From Symbiodinium natans (lineage: Eukaryota > Sar > Dinophyceae > Suessiales > Symbiodiniaceae): 64,000 nt of DNA. Positions 23,880 to 36,115 of the stretch are shown one piece after another. A model generated the notes under the pieces. It was not told the DNA's origin. It did no database searches and was given only the letters and a program-made list of their open reading frames with translations. The translations under genes and the position numbers were made by a program. Location: NCBI GenBank assembly GCA_905221605.1, contig CAJNDS010002299.1:446889-510888 (forward strand), read 5' to 3'. How positions within the stretch are numbered: the first letter of the stretch is position 1; the number at the start of each line of letters is the position of its first letter.

Positions 23880-26800
23880 CTTGAGGTGTCCGTCCAGAAT
23901 CAGTTGACCCAAAGACTCCTCAACAAAACAGCGCGTGTCAGGGCGGCTTTGCTGACCATACAGCTTACGGTCACGTCTCCGAGGCTTTGTCAGGTGACCT
24001 TCACTTGGTAACTATCTCCTAGCGCCAAGTTCGAGGCCTGCGCTTCTTGCTGCGAAGATGCACGAATGTACAAGGGATTTCCCAAGGAAATCTTGGACAC
24101 AAAGTTGGTCACGCTGTCCGGTATGGACGACATGGGCACCTGATCGGACTGCACCTACTGTCCCTTTGCTAGGGCTAGGATGGGTGGCCTGAGGTTAACG
24201 TAGGGACGCTTTTGGGCCCCATAGGCTACATATCCCGAATACAATGGCCCGCACTACCATGGGTAGCAAAATAGAGATCCTCACAGATGAAACCGTGCCA
24301 TCATGTTGCCGTACATATTTCTTCTGCACCGCACGGAGCACTATTCCACGTGGAAGGTTGGGACTGGACAACAGCAGGCTGCCCTTGCTCAAGAATGGCG
24401 CAAGTGCCTCCAGATGGGCCGCCATGTACTCCTGCAAACGGAACAAGCCCCAGCCCGAATCGTGTTTGTTTTCAGTTCTGCCTCTAGCATCAGAAAAGCA
24501 GGCGCGGCTTCTGACAAAGCTTAACACGTCTTCAAGGGTTTGACGTTCCCTCTAAACCCGTAAAACATGGTCGGCAACGCATCTGCCAGAAAACCAGCTC
24601 TCGATAGCACGAATATGATGACGTGAATGACCTCTAGAACCCCTTGCCCCGAAACCTATAGACAGCCCTCTGCAACGCCCATGTCCTGGCAGATTGTCTC
24701 CGACAGGCCAGCGAGCTCCACAAACCACCCACGGGATGCCGAGGCCTCCCGTGTGCATCTTCTGGCTGTTACAAAGTTCGCACATTTTGTTGCTTGCAGG
24801 AGACCTGCCGAGCATTCTTTGCGTGTCTTAAATCTGGCCTGCACCGTGCACCAGATCGTTGTGCATGGGCCCTGGGGGGCCCCAGAACACTGCAGGATCC
24901 TATGTAAACCTGAACGATTTTAACCAAGCCTCAACCCGGATACCTTGTTGTCAAGGGGTCGGGCCCATGAACCATTCAAGAGCTGTACTGGGACACACAG
25001 CCTCGAAACCACCCCAGGCCTTCACAAACTCGTGACTCATGTCCGGGTTCTTGCACATTGTGAAGAGAGTCACCGGGTTGCCCGCCCTCTCTTCCACCAC
25101 CTTCATGAGCCTCAGTCCGGGCAGTTTCGCTTCAGCAGCTTTGGGCGAGCTGCGGAAGTTCATGCGCGAGGCAGTGCGTCGTTTGGAAAAACAAAGCCCA
25201 TCATAAAAATCATGCTACCGCAGGCCTCAAACACACAGTGTAAGACCACGACGACCGCACATTGCATGACTTGCAACGGGAGCACGATCAAGGCCCACAT
25301 ACGAATTCGGTTCTGCAACTCTGTCGGAGGTGCACATGAGGCTGGCCTGGCACCATGACGACCATGGAATGTGCAAGGGATGTAGGCGAGAGCACGAAAT
25401 CAAAGCCAAATGCGAGGCTTTGCCCAAATGCCAAGAGAGTTTGGCATAGTCGGCACTTCACGAGGAGCAAGCGGACGCACGAAGCGCAGACGTCCAAGTG
25501 CCCGCAAAGGAGAGAAAAACACGCCTGACACGTTTTTGCTACCCGGCGGTGCACAAGATGCAAAGGACACTGGCGAGAGCACAATTTGTCACGTCCGACG
25601 ACAAACTCGAGAGCCTCGAAAATGGCTGCATTCACCGCACACTTACCTGAATTTAGAACCCTCTGTGCCCTGAGTTGGAAGCCCATCGTGTTGACGCACT
25701 GGGGAACAAAACTCATCTATCCCAAAAGTGCAGGAGTGCTGCAGGAGTGGAGTTTTGGCGAGATGACGTGAAAGCAAGTGGCTTGGACACCACCTCATAG
25801 AAGCAGTTGAAGTGGCCCAAGGTCTTCTCGAAGAGCGTGGTGCCGAACTCCAGCTGGCATACCTATGTGGCAGAGGAGAGGGCAATTTGCCCCGTTCGTA
25901 TTCGTTGCTGCAGCTAAACCTCACAACTACAACTACATCAACTACATTCAACTACAACGTGCAGCCTGCCGCCGGTACTGCAGCTGCTGTCAATGCGCAA
26001 CGGCCAGACCACACCATCAAGCACGACTGGGCACTTTGTGATGCTGACTCTCTAAACACTTGACAAGCAGCAATGATGACAGCAACGTGGCTCCGCAGCC
26101 GTTCCTGGTGTCGGGGTGGTACTCTTTGGAACTCATGGAAGGGGGCTCGCCCTGAGGCCCTTACACCGATCAGGCTAAGGGCCTACAGCCACGTGTTCGG
26201 CCATGTGTCGATAAGTGATATTGCCACGTCTGCGAGTTCATGCAGCGCAGACACGCCTCAGATCTGACATCGTGATCGTGGAAGCCGTGGCTTCTTTGAA
26301 GCTAAATTATGAGACGGAACCTTTCACAGAGGATCGAATTGCCTTAGGTGACTCAAAGACTACAGTTTGACTCTGCAAAGGCTGATGTGAGTTTGCGTCC
26401 AGGCACGGGTATCTTCCTGTACACTGCCGTCATAAGCATCTCGGAGGAGGTCGGGCAGCTTCTCGACCGACTCCAGGTGAGGAAGCAGCTGGCTTAAGGC
26501 CTGGCCTTCGTCATCCGGAAGTGTTGGTTGAACTGCATGGCGATACGCCCCCAGGCAACTCCGCACAAGCTCGGCGCCCATGCGGGCCAGGTCTTGTGTA
26601 CGGGGGCCCATGGTGCCAATGACCGGCATCATAAAGTATTTCTGCGCCGCATACACCACGGCATGCTGCGCGAGCTCAATCTTTCCCACACCTGCGGGGC
26701 CCAGGAGCACCACGGAGCCGCCACCAGAAAACGGGCTGTTGCTTGGTGGGTTTTCCAGCCTGCTGGGCTTGCTAGGTGGTGCCTTCGGTGGCTCTTGATG

Positions 26801-29800
26801 GAGCTCCTTGTCATAGGAGCCACCAAGCCAACTCTGTACCTTGCACACGCCGTCCCAGTCTGGCAGCCCGCAGAGCTTCACGACGTTCGTTTGCAGAACC
26901 TCAGCCAAAGCCTCCTTGTCGCCCTGCGCACCAGCCGTCAAGCTGCGCTCGTACCAGGGGAAGAGGATCTTGCCACCTGGCCCAACGCCTGCACCCAAAT
27001 GGGAACTCCCCAAGGACAGCAACGACTGAAGGACTAGAGAGTAGTGTAGCAGGGTTACCGGGTTTGAGGCTTTGGGCTGAAAGGTGCAGGGGCCTAACGG
27101 TTCTGTTTGTAAGGGGTTCTAGAATTGAGTAGCAACAAGTTTCGCGATAAGCGTGCTAAAAGTGAAAGAAACAAGACCACTCTGTTTATAAGTTTAACGA
27201 CACCACGTCTCTTCAAGCCAGAATCCTCCACAACTGCCCCAAAAATCAGATGTTAAACATACCTAGGAGGTTCCTAATTACTCTTGTGGGTTTCTAGATT
27301 AGGGAGAGTGGACTACTGTGAGCAGCTTCGATGCGAAGTGCAGGTTGCCTATGTGAGGATTGCAGATGGCCAGCTGCGGCTTGAAGATCTTCACGGCCTG
27401 CTCCTTCCCTCAGCTCACACGGGGCTTTTACTTGTTGGACCCCAAAGTTGAAGGAAGCACAAGGCCACCAAATTGGTATCAGCCCTTAGGTCGCCCCAAA
27501 CTCTGTGGAGCAGAGGCACACCGGTAGGTGACGCAGGGACTTACAGGGTCTCGATTTGTTTGAGGGTTTAAATGTATGTGTGTAGAGACTGCATGGCACT
27601 GCGGCAGTCGCGCGCGACTGCTAGACCTAGCCAGCGCTCAGAAGGTCCAGCTCCAACCTCTTGATCCTACGCTTTGAGAGCCTTTCACCATACCTAGGCG
27701 CAAGCGTTCAAAAGTCCGAGCTGGCCAAGGCTCCTTTGACCTTGATCGGCTTCAGGTCTTGGAAATCGAGCTCCACCGTGCAACGCGTCCTAAACACAGA
27801 AGTGGGTGCAGGAGAAATGCCCACCGCAGGCCGGTACACCTGCTGCACCCAAACCCAGATAAGAACCCAAGCGGAATGAAACCTGCAACCCTCACCCTGC
27901 CTTGTTTCTTCATCGACGAGGATGCCGTTCGCTGGGGCATTGGCCATGAGCCGTGCGGCCAAGTTGACTGCATCACCCAAGACAGTGTACTCCATGCCTC
28001 GGTTTGCAACAAAATTTCGGTTTAGGGCGTGTGCAACGGAAAAGTCTTAATCTCTGTTCTCTTACTCTTCTCAATCCCCAAGGCCCCAAGCCTGTGTGCT
28101 CGCACTCCCACCATGTTGGGCGGTGCAGCTGTTGAAGCTTGAACTCTAGGACTCTAGGACGGAACTCGCAAATTTAAGGCATGAACGTAAATAGAACTGC
28201 TTGTTTCCGAAAGGAATCCGCAAGCATAGAACGTAACGGGATGTGATAAAATACATCATGAAGAAGTACTTCCAAGACATGTTTGAAATATTAAGTATCA
28301 TTCAATAATATAACGTGCAGAGAGAGAGAGAGACTGGGACCTCAAACAACCGCGTTCGGTCAGTAGTGAAAAGCAAAGAACAGACGTATCGCACTTCTGG
28401 CGACAAGCGTCAAAGAAGCCTTAGGCTTGGCAGCCCTGAAGCAGCCAGCGCTGCATATGACACACAGAAGCTACGAAACGTACATGAGCCGCAATCAAGG
28501 ACGGAGTATTCAATGGATAAAGTGGCATAAATATGATGCAATCTTTGTACTGTTTCCACACACTAGCGGAGGTGGGGCGGTTTCGCGGAAACTCCGAGCG
28601 GCTGATTTTCAAACCACGAACCGTGCTGACAGGATTTAAAAACCACGAAACTTCACGAAAAAGAAACACCTTGGCCCCAACCCTTAAGTCTTCGAACCCT
28701 GAAGTTCTGAGGTGGGGAATGAGTTTGGAAATTTGCTTCAACGCATTGTGTGCGAACGCCTGCCAGCTTGATGCTGTACACGACGAAAGCCCTAGGCAAA
28801 AAAATCTGTGCGCAGGTGCGACCCTCTCTTGCGAACATACGATGCGACCGTGCCATAAAGCTGATACCCAAAACCCGAAACCCGATTCACAAGCCTTTGA
28901 GCTACCCTAAATCCCGGAGGAAAAAAAAAACTAAGCTCGTGCCCTCTCCCCTGCGGCTCAGTTCGCGCTCCGCGCTGCCACACACGCCACAGTAGGCTCG
29001 CCCTGTGGAGACGCCACAACGAGCGACCAGGCCCAACTTGATGAAGGCCCGTACCTGTCTGAGGGTTTACCGGGTTCAGGGGCTTTGTGAGTTGTTCCAA
29101 TCGGGGCTTCACTTTTCGGGACTTTGAAACTGCGTGTAATGGGGCTCATAAGGCCTTTGATCGCGGACTTGGCGCACCCCCGATTTGTGTGGGACATGAG
29201 CTTGACGAGGGATCATTGCTCACTCTTGCCCGTCTTTACTAACTCTGCTTGCTTCCCGTTGGTTCCGATTAGCTTGTTTGGAAATACTTTAGCGACTTTG
29301 CGCTTTGTGAGAATCCGTCAGGTTTCTGAGGTCGAAGAGGGTGGGGGGCCATTCAGCCAAACGATAGCCAATCCGAGCTCTGTCAAACGCACAGTGTGCC
29401 CCGATACCCCTTAATCACCATCGGGCATTGCACGATGACATTTTAAAGTACATAGGGTTCCGGAATTAAGTCTTGTGCGCTGTGGGCACTTCCGATCACA
29501 AGCCCCGTTGGCCATTCAAAGGAGCCGAGCTGCAATGTCGAAGCATGACAGCACCGCCCTTGTGGCATCATCGGTATGAACCTTGCCGACACTGATTTCC
29601 AATAGTAGCAGAACCGCTGTCATCATGGTGGTGGTGGCAGTGGCAGTAGCAGTAGCTGTGGCTGCAAAGAACAGGAGCAGTAGCAGTAGCAGCAGAAGCA
29701 GAAGAAGCAGCAGCAGCAGCAGCAGCAGCAGTCGTCGTTCCTCGCATTGCTAAGCCTTTTGGGCCTGTTATGAACTCCGCACGCGTCTAAACAAAAGCAT

Positions 29801-32800
29801 TGTGTCCCCAGGTTGGAAGAAAACTGAGCGCGGAGCCAAGGGCGGCAGGCCATAAGCCAGCAGGAAAAGCATGCCCTTGTCATCGATAAGGAACTTGTTC
29901 AGCGTCCCCTCCTCAGAAACCGATGTGGCATCTGGAGGGTAGGTCCAAGCAAGAAAGCCTTGCAAGCAGTGCATGAGGAGAAACAGTGGCCTCATGCCCA
30001 AATAACCCAGCTGCAACTGCCCTCGAACTTACAACATCCCCCATTTCCATGAAGGCCTAGCCTAGTGCAAGGTCCATACCTTTGAGCCATGCATCGTTGG
30101 CATAGCAGATTCGCTGCACGGACACCATGAGCTCCTACCCAGGGTTTCAGGTTTAGGGCTCCTGCAGTGCTTTAGGGTCTAGCATAGGTTCGCAACGCAG
30201 GTGACGTCTTGGTACAAAGAAGACGACAACTCAGAAAGCCATGCGATGGAATTAGACACATTCTCAGAAAGCGTATGCCCTTCCCAGCTGCTGACATGCG
30301 CTACGCCTTGCTCTGTCTTAAGATGGAGTTCGGCCTGAGCGGTGTCTGCCCCTTCATCAGTGGAGACATCCACGCCAGAGCAGGAGATGAAGAGGGTGGA
30401 GATGTTTCCTCAAAAGGTTCGACATGCATCAGGATCGCATCTTGCTCAGCTCAAGCGCGCATCCACGGATCACCATTGCCTGCAACTTGGATTTGGATTC
30501 GTGCTACGCCTTTGGTGCAAACAGGGGGCGCATCTCGTTCACATATGTCAGAGTGCCGTCTTCGATCTGCTTGAAGACGGCCGAGGGCACAAACTTGCGA
30601 ATGATGTCCTGTTTCAGGCTGATTATGGATGCGACTTCTGCGTTGAGCAAGGCTTGAATGCGCCGAAGAAAGATGTCGACACAGCATCTACTGTGTGAGA
30701 CATGTTCCTAACAAGCATGGCATGACCAGTTGAAGAGGCAAGCTGCCAGCTCTGCGATGGTGAACTGCAAGTCTTTCCTGGTGTCTCGCTCCTGCGCTGA
30801 GGCCTGTGAAGACTTTGTGAAAGGTCGGATCGAACCCTGCCCCCCTTGGCACTTTGTCATTAACCACAAGCGAACCCCTCAGTTTTGTTGATGCTTTTCA
30901 GGAGGGCTTGTCTTAGAGGGCTCAATCTTCAAAGGGTCCAGAAGGTTTGGTGTTTTGGGCACCCGCAGAGTCCAGAGTCAAGACGCCGGGGCCTTGACGG
31001 TGGGAAAGGTGAACTTTGACTCGTCTAGCTTCAGAAGCAGGTGGAAATTCTCGTTGTCAAGCTGCCGTCTCCTATCCGGAATTACCTCAGTCGAAGGGCT
31101 TCAGGGCCAAGCAAACATGATTCCTCTAAAATCAGAATTACTGTGAGTTCACGCCGGGCAACATAATTTTGCACGTGCTCCCAAGCCTGTGGGCTGAGGC
31201 AGGTCTCCCCGTTCTTGGCCAAGGGCTCTGCGATGGAGATCTGCTCTAGCGGGGCACCTCACAGGAACTGTGAGACCCTCAGAGGCCCTGTGCACTCCCC
31301 GACTCCCCGCCCCGAATACGGCACATTGCTGGAACATTGCAGGAGGCAACGTGATGGCAGCACGTCCGTTGCGCGCACCGGCCTGCGATGATGTACTCGC
31401 ACCGGGGGATGCCAATCTCAGGGGGCTCCACGCCACCCACTTGCAGAATGGCGATCTGGCACGGATACAAAGAGACAACGGGGGTTGGGTGGGTTTCTGG
31501 CTTGGGTGGATCCCCTTTGCAGTAGAACTTGCCCCTGAGGTGCTGAGTCTGGAACTGAGTCAATCTTTGGGTGATGCAATTTCAAGACTGTCAATCAAGG
31601 CCATGGCTATTCTTCAATACTTCAACGTTGCGTCCACAAGATGGGCCACGCGCTAGCCGCCTCGCCACATCCCAGGCCGATGTGCAGACACAGGCGGACA
31701 CCGTCAACGCCGGTGTCGAACATGTGCAGGCGTTTCTGGATCCTGGTGCATGTCAACTTTCGTTTGGATTCCCAGCCTATGCTTGCTCATAGACTTTCGC
31801 ACTTCAACACGTGAAGAACATGAAAATGGACTGCTCGTTGCAGCCACAGCTTGCAGGTACAGTACTTCTACCCGGGCCTACATGCTAACTACTCCTTCTG
31901 CACGCCTGCTTAGCTCCCCCTCCTCCTGCTACTTTTGCTTGAATCCCTGAACTCAGATGGGCGTCTCGATGCAGCAAGCAGAGGCTCTGAGCACCGCAGT
32001 CGCCATGGGACCGATGTCCTTCGCCGCAACAAGGAGGCACACATGCACAGCGCATGCCGATGCACCTGCCTTTCCTTCGCTCCATGACATGCCAAAAGCC
32101 CCTCCGGTCCGGTTGGTGATATGAGCCGTGTGGGGGAACCTTGAACTTGCTCTGATCTCCAACCTCTGTGTCATCCACAGCAGGGAAATAAATCATCAGC
32201 GCATCCCCGCTGAACTTGATGACGTCACCTCTATAAGCATTGATCAACCTCAGCTGGCTTCATGTTCTATGCATGATGTCTCGTCTTGTACTGCTGTGTC
32301 TAATCCATAAGGACACCGCCCATGCCAGAATCCGAGGGGCTGGATCAGGGGCGTGAAGAAGGATGTCAGACATTGCGAAAGCAGCTCGGCCCCGTTGGTC
32401 TTCTTCGCAAGCCGCTCTGTGAGCGCCGTGAAGCCGCTGGCATCCGAGAAAACAACGGCACCTGAGCCTCGGTGGAGGACGATGTTGCCGTCGTGCACTT
32501 CTCCCTGCAGATAGGCCTGCTGCAACTTTGAGTCTCAACAAACTCGTGTTGTCATTCTTTCTGGGCAAACTGGTAAAGTGATGAAACGGTCCCTGAAAAG
32601 AAGCGCATGGCATCTCAACTTGGGCGAGCCCAGAAGATGTTGCCTTAATGCAGGCACTTCATGCGGAACCCCTGCTCCACTGAACTCGACTCGACTCAAA
32701 CTTCAGGCCTGCTGCACGATCCAGGGGACGAAGGCTAGGGAGCCATGCAAGGCTTCGAGGTTCCGGTTTTTGAACCAAGCGACGGCCGCTGTCGGGAGTG

Positions 32801-33047
32801 GCTTTCGGTTGCCTTGATTGTCTTCGATGTCCCAGATGCCGTTCTCGTTGCTTCTCACCAGTTGACGCATGTCTTCCGTCTGCGGTGGCATCTGGCGCGT
32901 CTTCCGGGTGGTCAGCACCTTGGTGGCATCCAGAGTCTCCAAGCCAAAGATGGACTTGCGAGGGCTCGAGTTCGGCGAAGATGGCAGATCTGCCTCATCG
33001 GCGCTAGACAGTGGTTGGACGCTGCTCTTCGATCCTCGGCCGCCCAT
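23880..33047 (-). CDS. ADCY10-like: Soluble (class III, ADCY10-like) adenylyl cyclase, multi-exon
   Basis: Makes cAMP from ATP; the animal relatives are bicarbonate- and calcium-regulated. Exons joined in frame: 33047-32709, 32516-32341, 32248-32164, 32018-31966, 31742-31661, 31455-31383, 31257-31142, 31085-30993, 30608-30530, 30408-30335, 30134-30096, 29911-29837, 29581-29531, 29054-28967, 27997-27901, 27789-27732, then 27397 onward (AVKIFKP). Start is the ATG giving MGGRGSKSS. Domain C1 has VFSDASGFTAL and GDVIKFSGDAL, so both metal-binding Asp and the Lys before FSGD are kept. C2 has GTLNKFLIDDKG and EYTVLGDAVNLAARLM with the Asn and Arg. Exon 30608 could start earlier. The later ATPase-like module is at about 26990-26417, 25318-25226, 25110-25020, 24745-24674, 24139-23999 and about 23970-23880. 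Donors are 12 GC, 2 GT, 2 GA; 15 of 16 acceptors are AG|G. The true 3' end is not found. Confidence 0.9.
26417..26990 (-). CDS. P-loop ATPase-type exon of the adenylyl cyclase gene
   Basis: A long exon (about 190 codons, the longest of the gene) downstream of the second cyclase domain. It contains WYERSLTAGAQ, a linker rich in Pro/Ser (PPKAPPSKPSRLENPPSN) and GSVVLLGPAGVGKIELAQ, a Walker A loop G-x-x-G-x-G-K in which the expected Ser/Thr after Lys is Ile. A helical stretch follows (QDLARMGAELVRSCLGAY ... HLESVEKLPDLLRDAY). This is the position of the AAA/NTPase-like region of soluble adenylyl cyclases. The acceptor near 26990 leaves a phase that does not match 27397-27370 cleanly, so a small exon may be missing between them. 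The donor is either AGT|GT at 26423 or CAG|GA at 26417. Confidence 0.75.
29622..29742 (+). repeat. GGT/CAGTAG/CAG trinucleotide repeat inside a cyclase intron
   Basis: About 120 bases of GGT, CAG, TAG and AAG units ending in a pure (CAG)8-9 run near 29708-29733. It lies within the intron between cyclase exons 29911-29837 and 29581-29531. Confidence 0.95.
32517..32708 (-). mobile_element. Introner-like intron with direct and terminal inverted repeats
   Basis: First intron of the adenylyl cyclase gene, 192 bases, GC-AG type. The donor and acceptor contexts share the identical 12-mer TGCAGCAGGCCT, so the intron is bounded by a direct repeat as if made by target-site duplication. Just inside, the plus-strand strings aactttgagtc (32524-32534) and gactcaaactt (32693-32703) are inverted copies at 10 of 11 positions, like short terminal inverted repeats. 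This combination is the hallmark described for introner elements in dinoflagellates. The repeats are read directly; the mobility is inferred. Confidence 0.65.
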
Positions 33048-33049
33048 TG

Positions 33050-34750
33050 CAGGGCAACTTTTCCGGGTGCGGCCCCTACATGGGGCCACTGGGGCCTTTC
33101 AAGTCTCTATGCTTTTGAGCCCATCGGAGCTACAGCGAGAAGCATTTGCATCCCAAGCACGTGGTGCCCAAAACTGACAATTTGAAGTTCACGTCAAATC
33201 TGGCTTCGCCTCTGCTCTAGCGGCATACCTGACCTGTACATGTGGTGCACATGGTGTGTGTGTGTGTGTTGCCGCGCAACAGTGGCCTTCGGCCAGGACT
33301 TGCCAGGACTCAACTACAGACAACTTCATACAGCCTCCAAGACTCCAAGAGATAGGCCTCGCGGACGCGTTGGGAGAGCAGGACGGCATGAATGGGGCGG
33401 CCGCAATGGCGAAGGGAGCGCCAACATGGCGGCCCAAGAGATGCAGCAACTGGATATGTCCCGAAAGTCAAGGTTCCGTGAACGTGCAACCTGAATAAGA
33501 ACGGGGGATCTCCGAAAGGAAAGATTATGCGAACGCAGCCTGGAACATGTTCCGAGCTAGCCTTGCAGGAGGCTGCAAGAATAGGTAGACTATGGTGAGC
33601 TGCAAATAAATTAGCGGTGTTGGTGATAGGGTATGGTGATAGGGTATTTCATCATGTTCTTCCGGTTGCTCCTGCTATTCAACTGTCCGCTTCAAGACCT
33701 ACTATTTCTTGCGGCCCCTATTCACAGCTGACGATCTGAAAAGCCTATTGCGAATCGACATGCTAGCACGACCCCTGAGCAGGACCCTGCAGACTGATGC
33801 AGGCTGAACGTTCCTCAGGTGCACTCTCCATGGCGCAAACAATGGAGCTTCAGAGACGTTTAGCGTACTGACTTTTTGCTCCGTTTGGGATCATCGCCCT
33901 CCTGCAGCATGGTTTGAGTCTCAGGGACATGAGCACGGTCCAGCCATGACGACGCCAGGACCCCCCAAGCATCGGCTGTTGCTACACATTCTAGCATTTA
34001 CATGGCAGGACCCTGCGTGGCGTTTCAGAGCCACTCTCAAAAGCCGATACGTCAACTTCGATAACAAAAGATCAGTCACTCGCACCCCATCCAGAAGCGA
34101 GAACTCCGAAAGGATGTCAGCCCTGCAAGCCGCCTCTTGAAAAACGAGCAGGCAAGAATCCCAGCAAAAACAAAAAGCAAGTCAGCCAAGGTCAGACTGG
34201 GACGACGAACCGGACAATGCTGCTTGAGGTTTTTCGGCTGTCCACGACCGTGCACGGGAACGGTCAAACTTCATGTTTACCTGAGGACTGACTAGACTTC
34301 CCCCGCATGAAAAGAGTGTAGGCAAGTTGATGGATACTGTAGGGATCATCCGGGATTGGGCGCGCCAGGGTCGGAGACAGTGGCCGGGCGGCCAAGAGAC
34401 CCCGCGAAGAGGACAGTAGGCTAGTAGGAGGGTAGCTGAGCTGAAACCGAAAAAAACTCAAAACACGTCAGGAAGAAAAAATCAATATCAGCTCCAAATA
34501 TCCCAAAGATAACGCAGCATCATGGACTGAAAGGACTCCTCCGTTGGGCCGAAAAGCTTCTCGGCATCGCCGTGGCGAAGTTGGCGCTGTGCCTTCTCAG
34601 GGTTCACAACAAGCGTGGCAAAGCTCCGAAGGTCGCAAGGGGGACCTAAGGGGACCTAAAGGCGGCCTAAGGGCCATTCAGGGCTTCTGCCGGGCGCGAG
34701 TTGGGGACGAGGAGGCTGCGTGTTGAAGTATAGTTGCAGCATGGCAATGT
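33050..34750. other. 1.7 kb upstream of the cyclase start, no gene recognised
   Basis: This stretch separates the 3' part of the TPR gene from the first cyclase exon and should contain the cyclase 5' untranslated region and splice-leader acceptor. I see no confident exon. A short duplication (ggtgatagggtat twice, near 33620-33646) and a (GT)n run at about 33254-33270 are present. No spliced-leader relic or clear promoter is recognisable. Confidence 0.5.
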
Positions 34751-34799
34751 GTCGCAGTCTCGGCTATAAGTTGAAGTGGCCACGTTCTCCGAACGAGCC

Positions 34800-36076
34800 G
34801 CCGAATGCCAGCTTGCGTATGGGCAGAACATGGTCGTGCCTCTTCAATTTTTTGAAAGAGGTCATCCACATCCTCAGATTGGCCGACTGCCTTTTCACAT
34901 CCCTGCATCAGAATGCCGGGCAAGTACTGGCCCTCTAGCATTGGCTTCCTTTCTGGAAGATGCCAACATCTTCTGTGGACAAGCAACTGAAGGCATTCAA
35001 AAGCTCGATTTTGCAGACTCAACCACCCTTAAACCTCAGCCACTTTAGACTTTAGCCAAGCCGCAACTGAGCTCGAGCTGGCTTTGCCAACTTCCGCGTT
35101 AAGGCGCACGAGCTCAAAGCACTCGATGGCCTCAAGCACAGTTGCGCCGCTCTCTCTCTCTCTAAACATGCTTGCGTGTATGCTGCTGGACATTGCAAGT
35201 CAATTTTTGTGCTGCACACACTTGTGGCTCGAAGTCCTCGTTGTAACCTCAAGCCCCGTAAGGCGAGGACTTCAGCATCCATCCAAAGGCCCAAAGGAAA
35301 CTACAAAGCCGAGAAAGCTCGGGAGAAACCAGCCTCCTCGAAGTCGTCCAATTCGACATAAGCATCACCCAGAGCAAGGAGGCAGCGGCTGCCATCTTCG
35401 GAGCTCAACTGCCCCCGGGATTCCAAGATCCTCCTCTTGTTGGCTTCAAGCTTGTTGCCCGTACAGCTTAAACCACGCGCACTTCTGAGAAAACACCACC
35501 CAAACCTCGAACTCCAAGCGTGCAGATCAAGTGAGGGTCAGATTCGATGGTGACTTCTCTGAGCAGCCCGGATCAGTTGAGGGACGTTGAGGGCACACGG
35601 CTCAATCCATTATAAGATGCCACGCGTTCCGACAGGACGATGCCTAATTCGGTGCTGTTGGCATTCCATGGCGGGGAACCAGTGCCCCGGTTTCATGCAT
35701 TGCACATGCACGGACGAAAGCCCAGATTATCGTGGTACTCTCGCATTTTCTCGTTGCTGCTCTGATGCGTTCTTCGGGAGGAGCATGGACCGGGGCAATA
35801 GAACAGATTCAAGTATAGTTGCTGAGCAAGAGTGGTCTTTCATCTGCAACAGCCTGGCAGAGATATCCCTTCAAGGTCAATGCCAGCTCAGCGAATGGAA
35901 AGGACCATTGATCGATGCTCCTGATATCTCCTGACATTCCACGATGCGACGTCGAGACGGGCCTTCTCCCATGAGTTCAACTGCTCCAGGCATTCTGGTA
36001 TCGACATATGTTGACACATGCTCGCAAATGATTTTTCGCTGCAACGAAAGTCCTTGACTTGTACCACTCAGGGAGG

Positions 36077-36115
<39 letters not shown>

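Noticed and set aside
25400-25720. Cysteine-rich minus-strand reading (CQACFSLLCGHLDVCASC ... CRLC) resembling a RING finger
   Set aside because: The C-G-H-x3-C-x2-C and C-x2-C parts fit, but the first metal-ligand pair is too close or has the wrong spacing, and the block falls between exons assigned to the cyclase gene. Probably a chance match in an intron.
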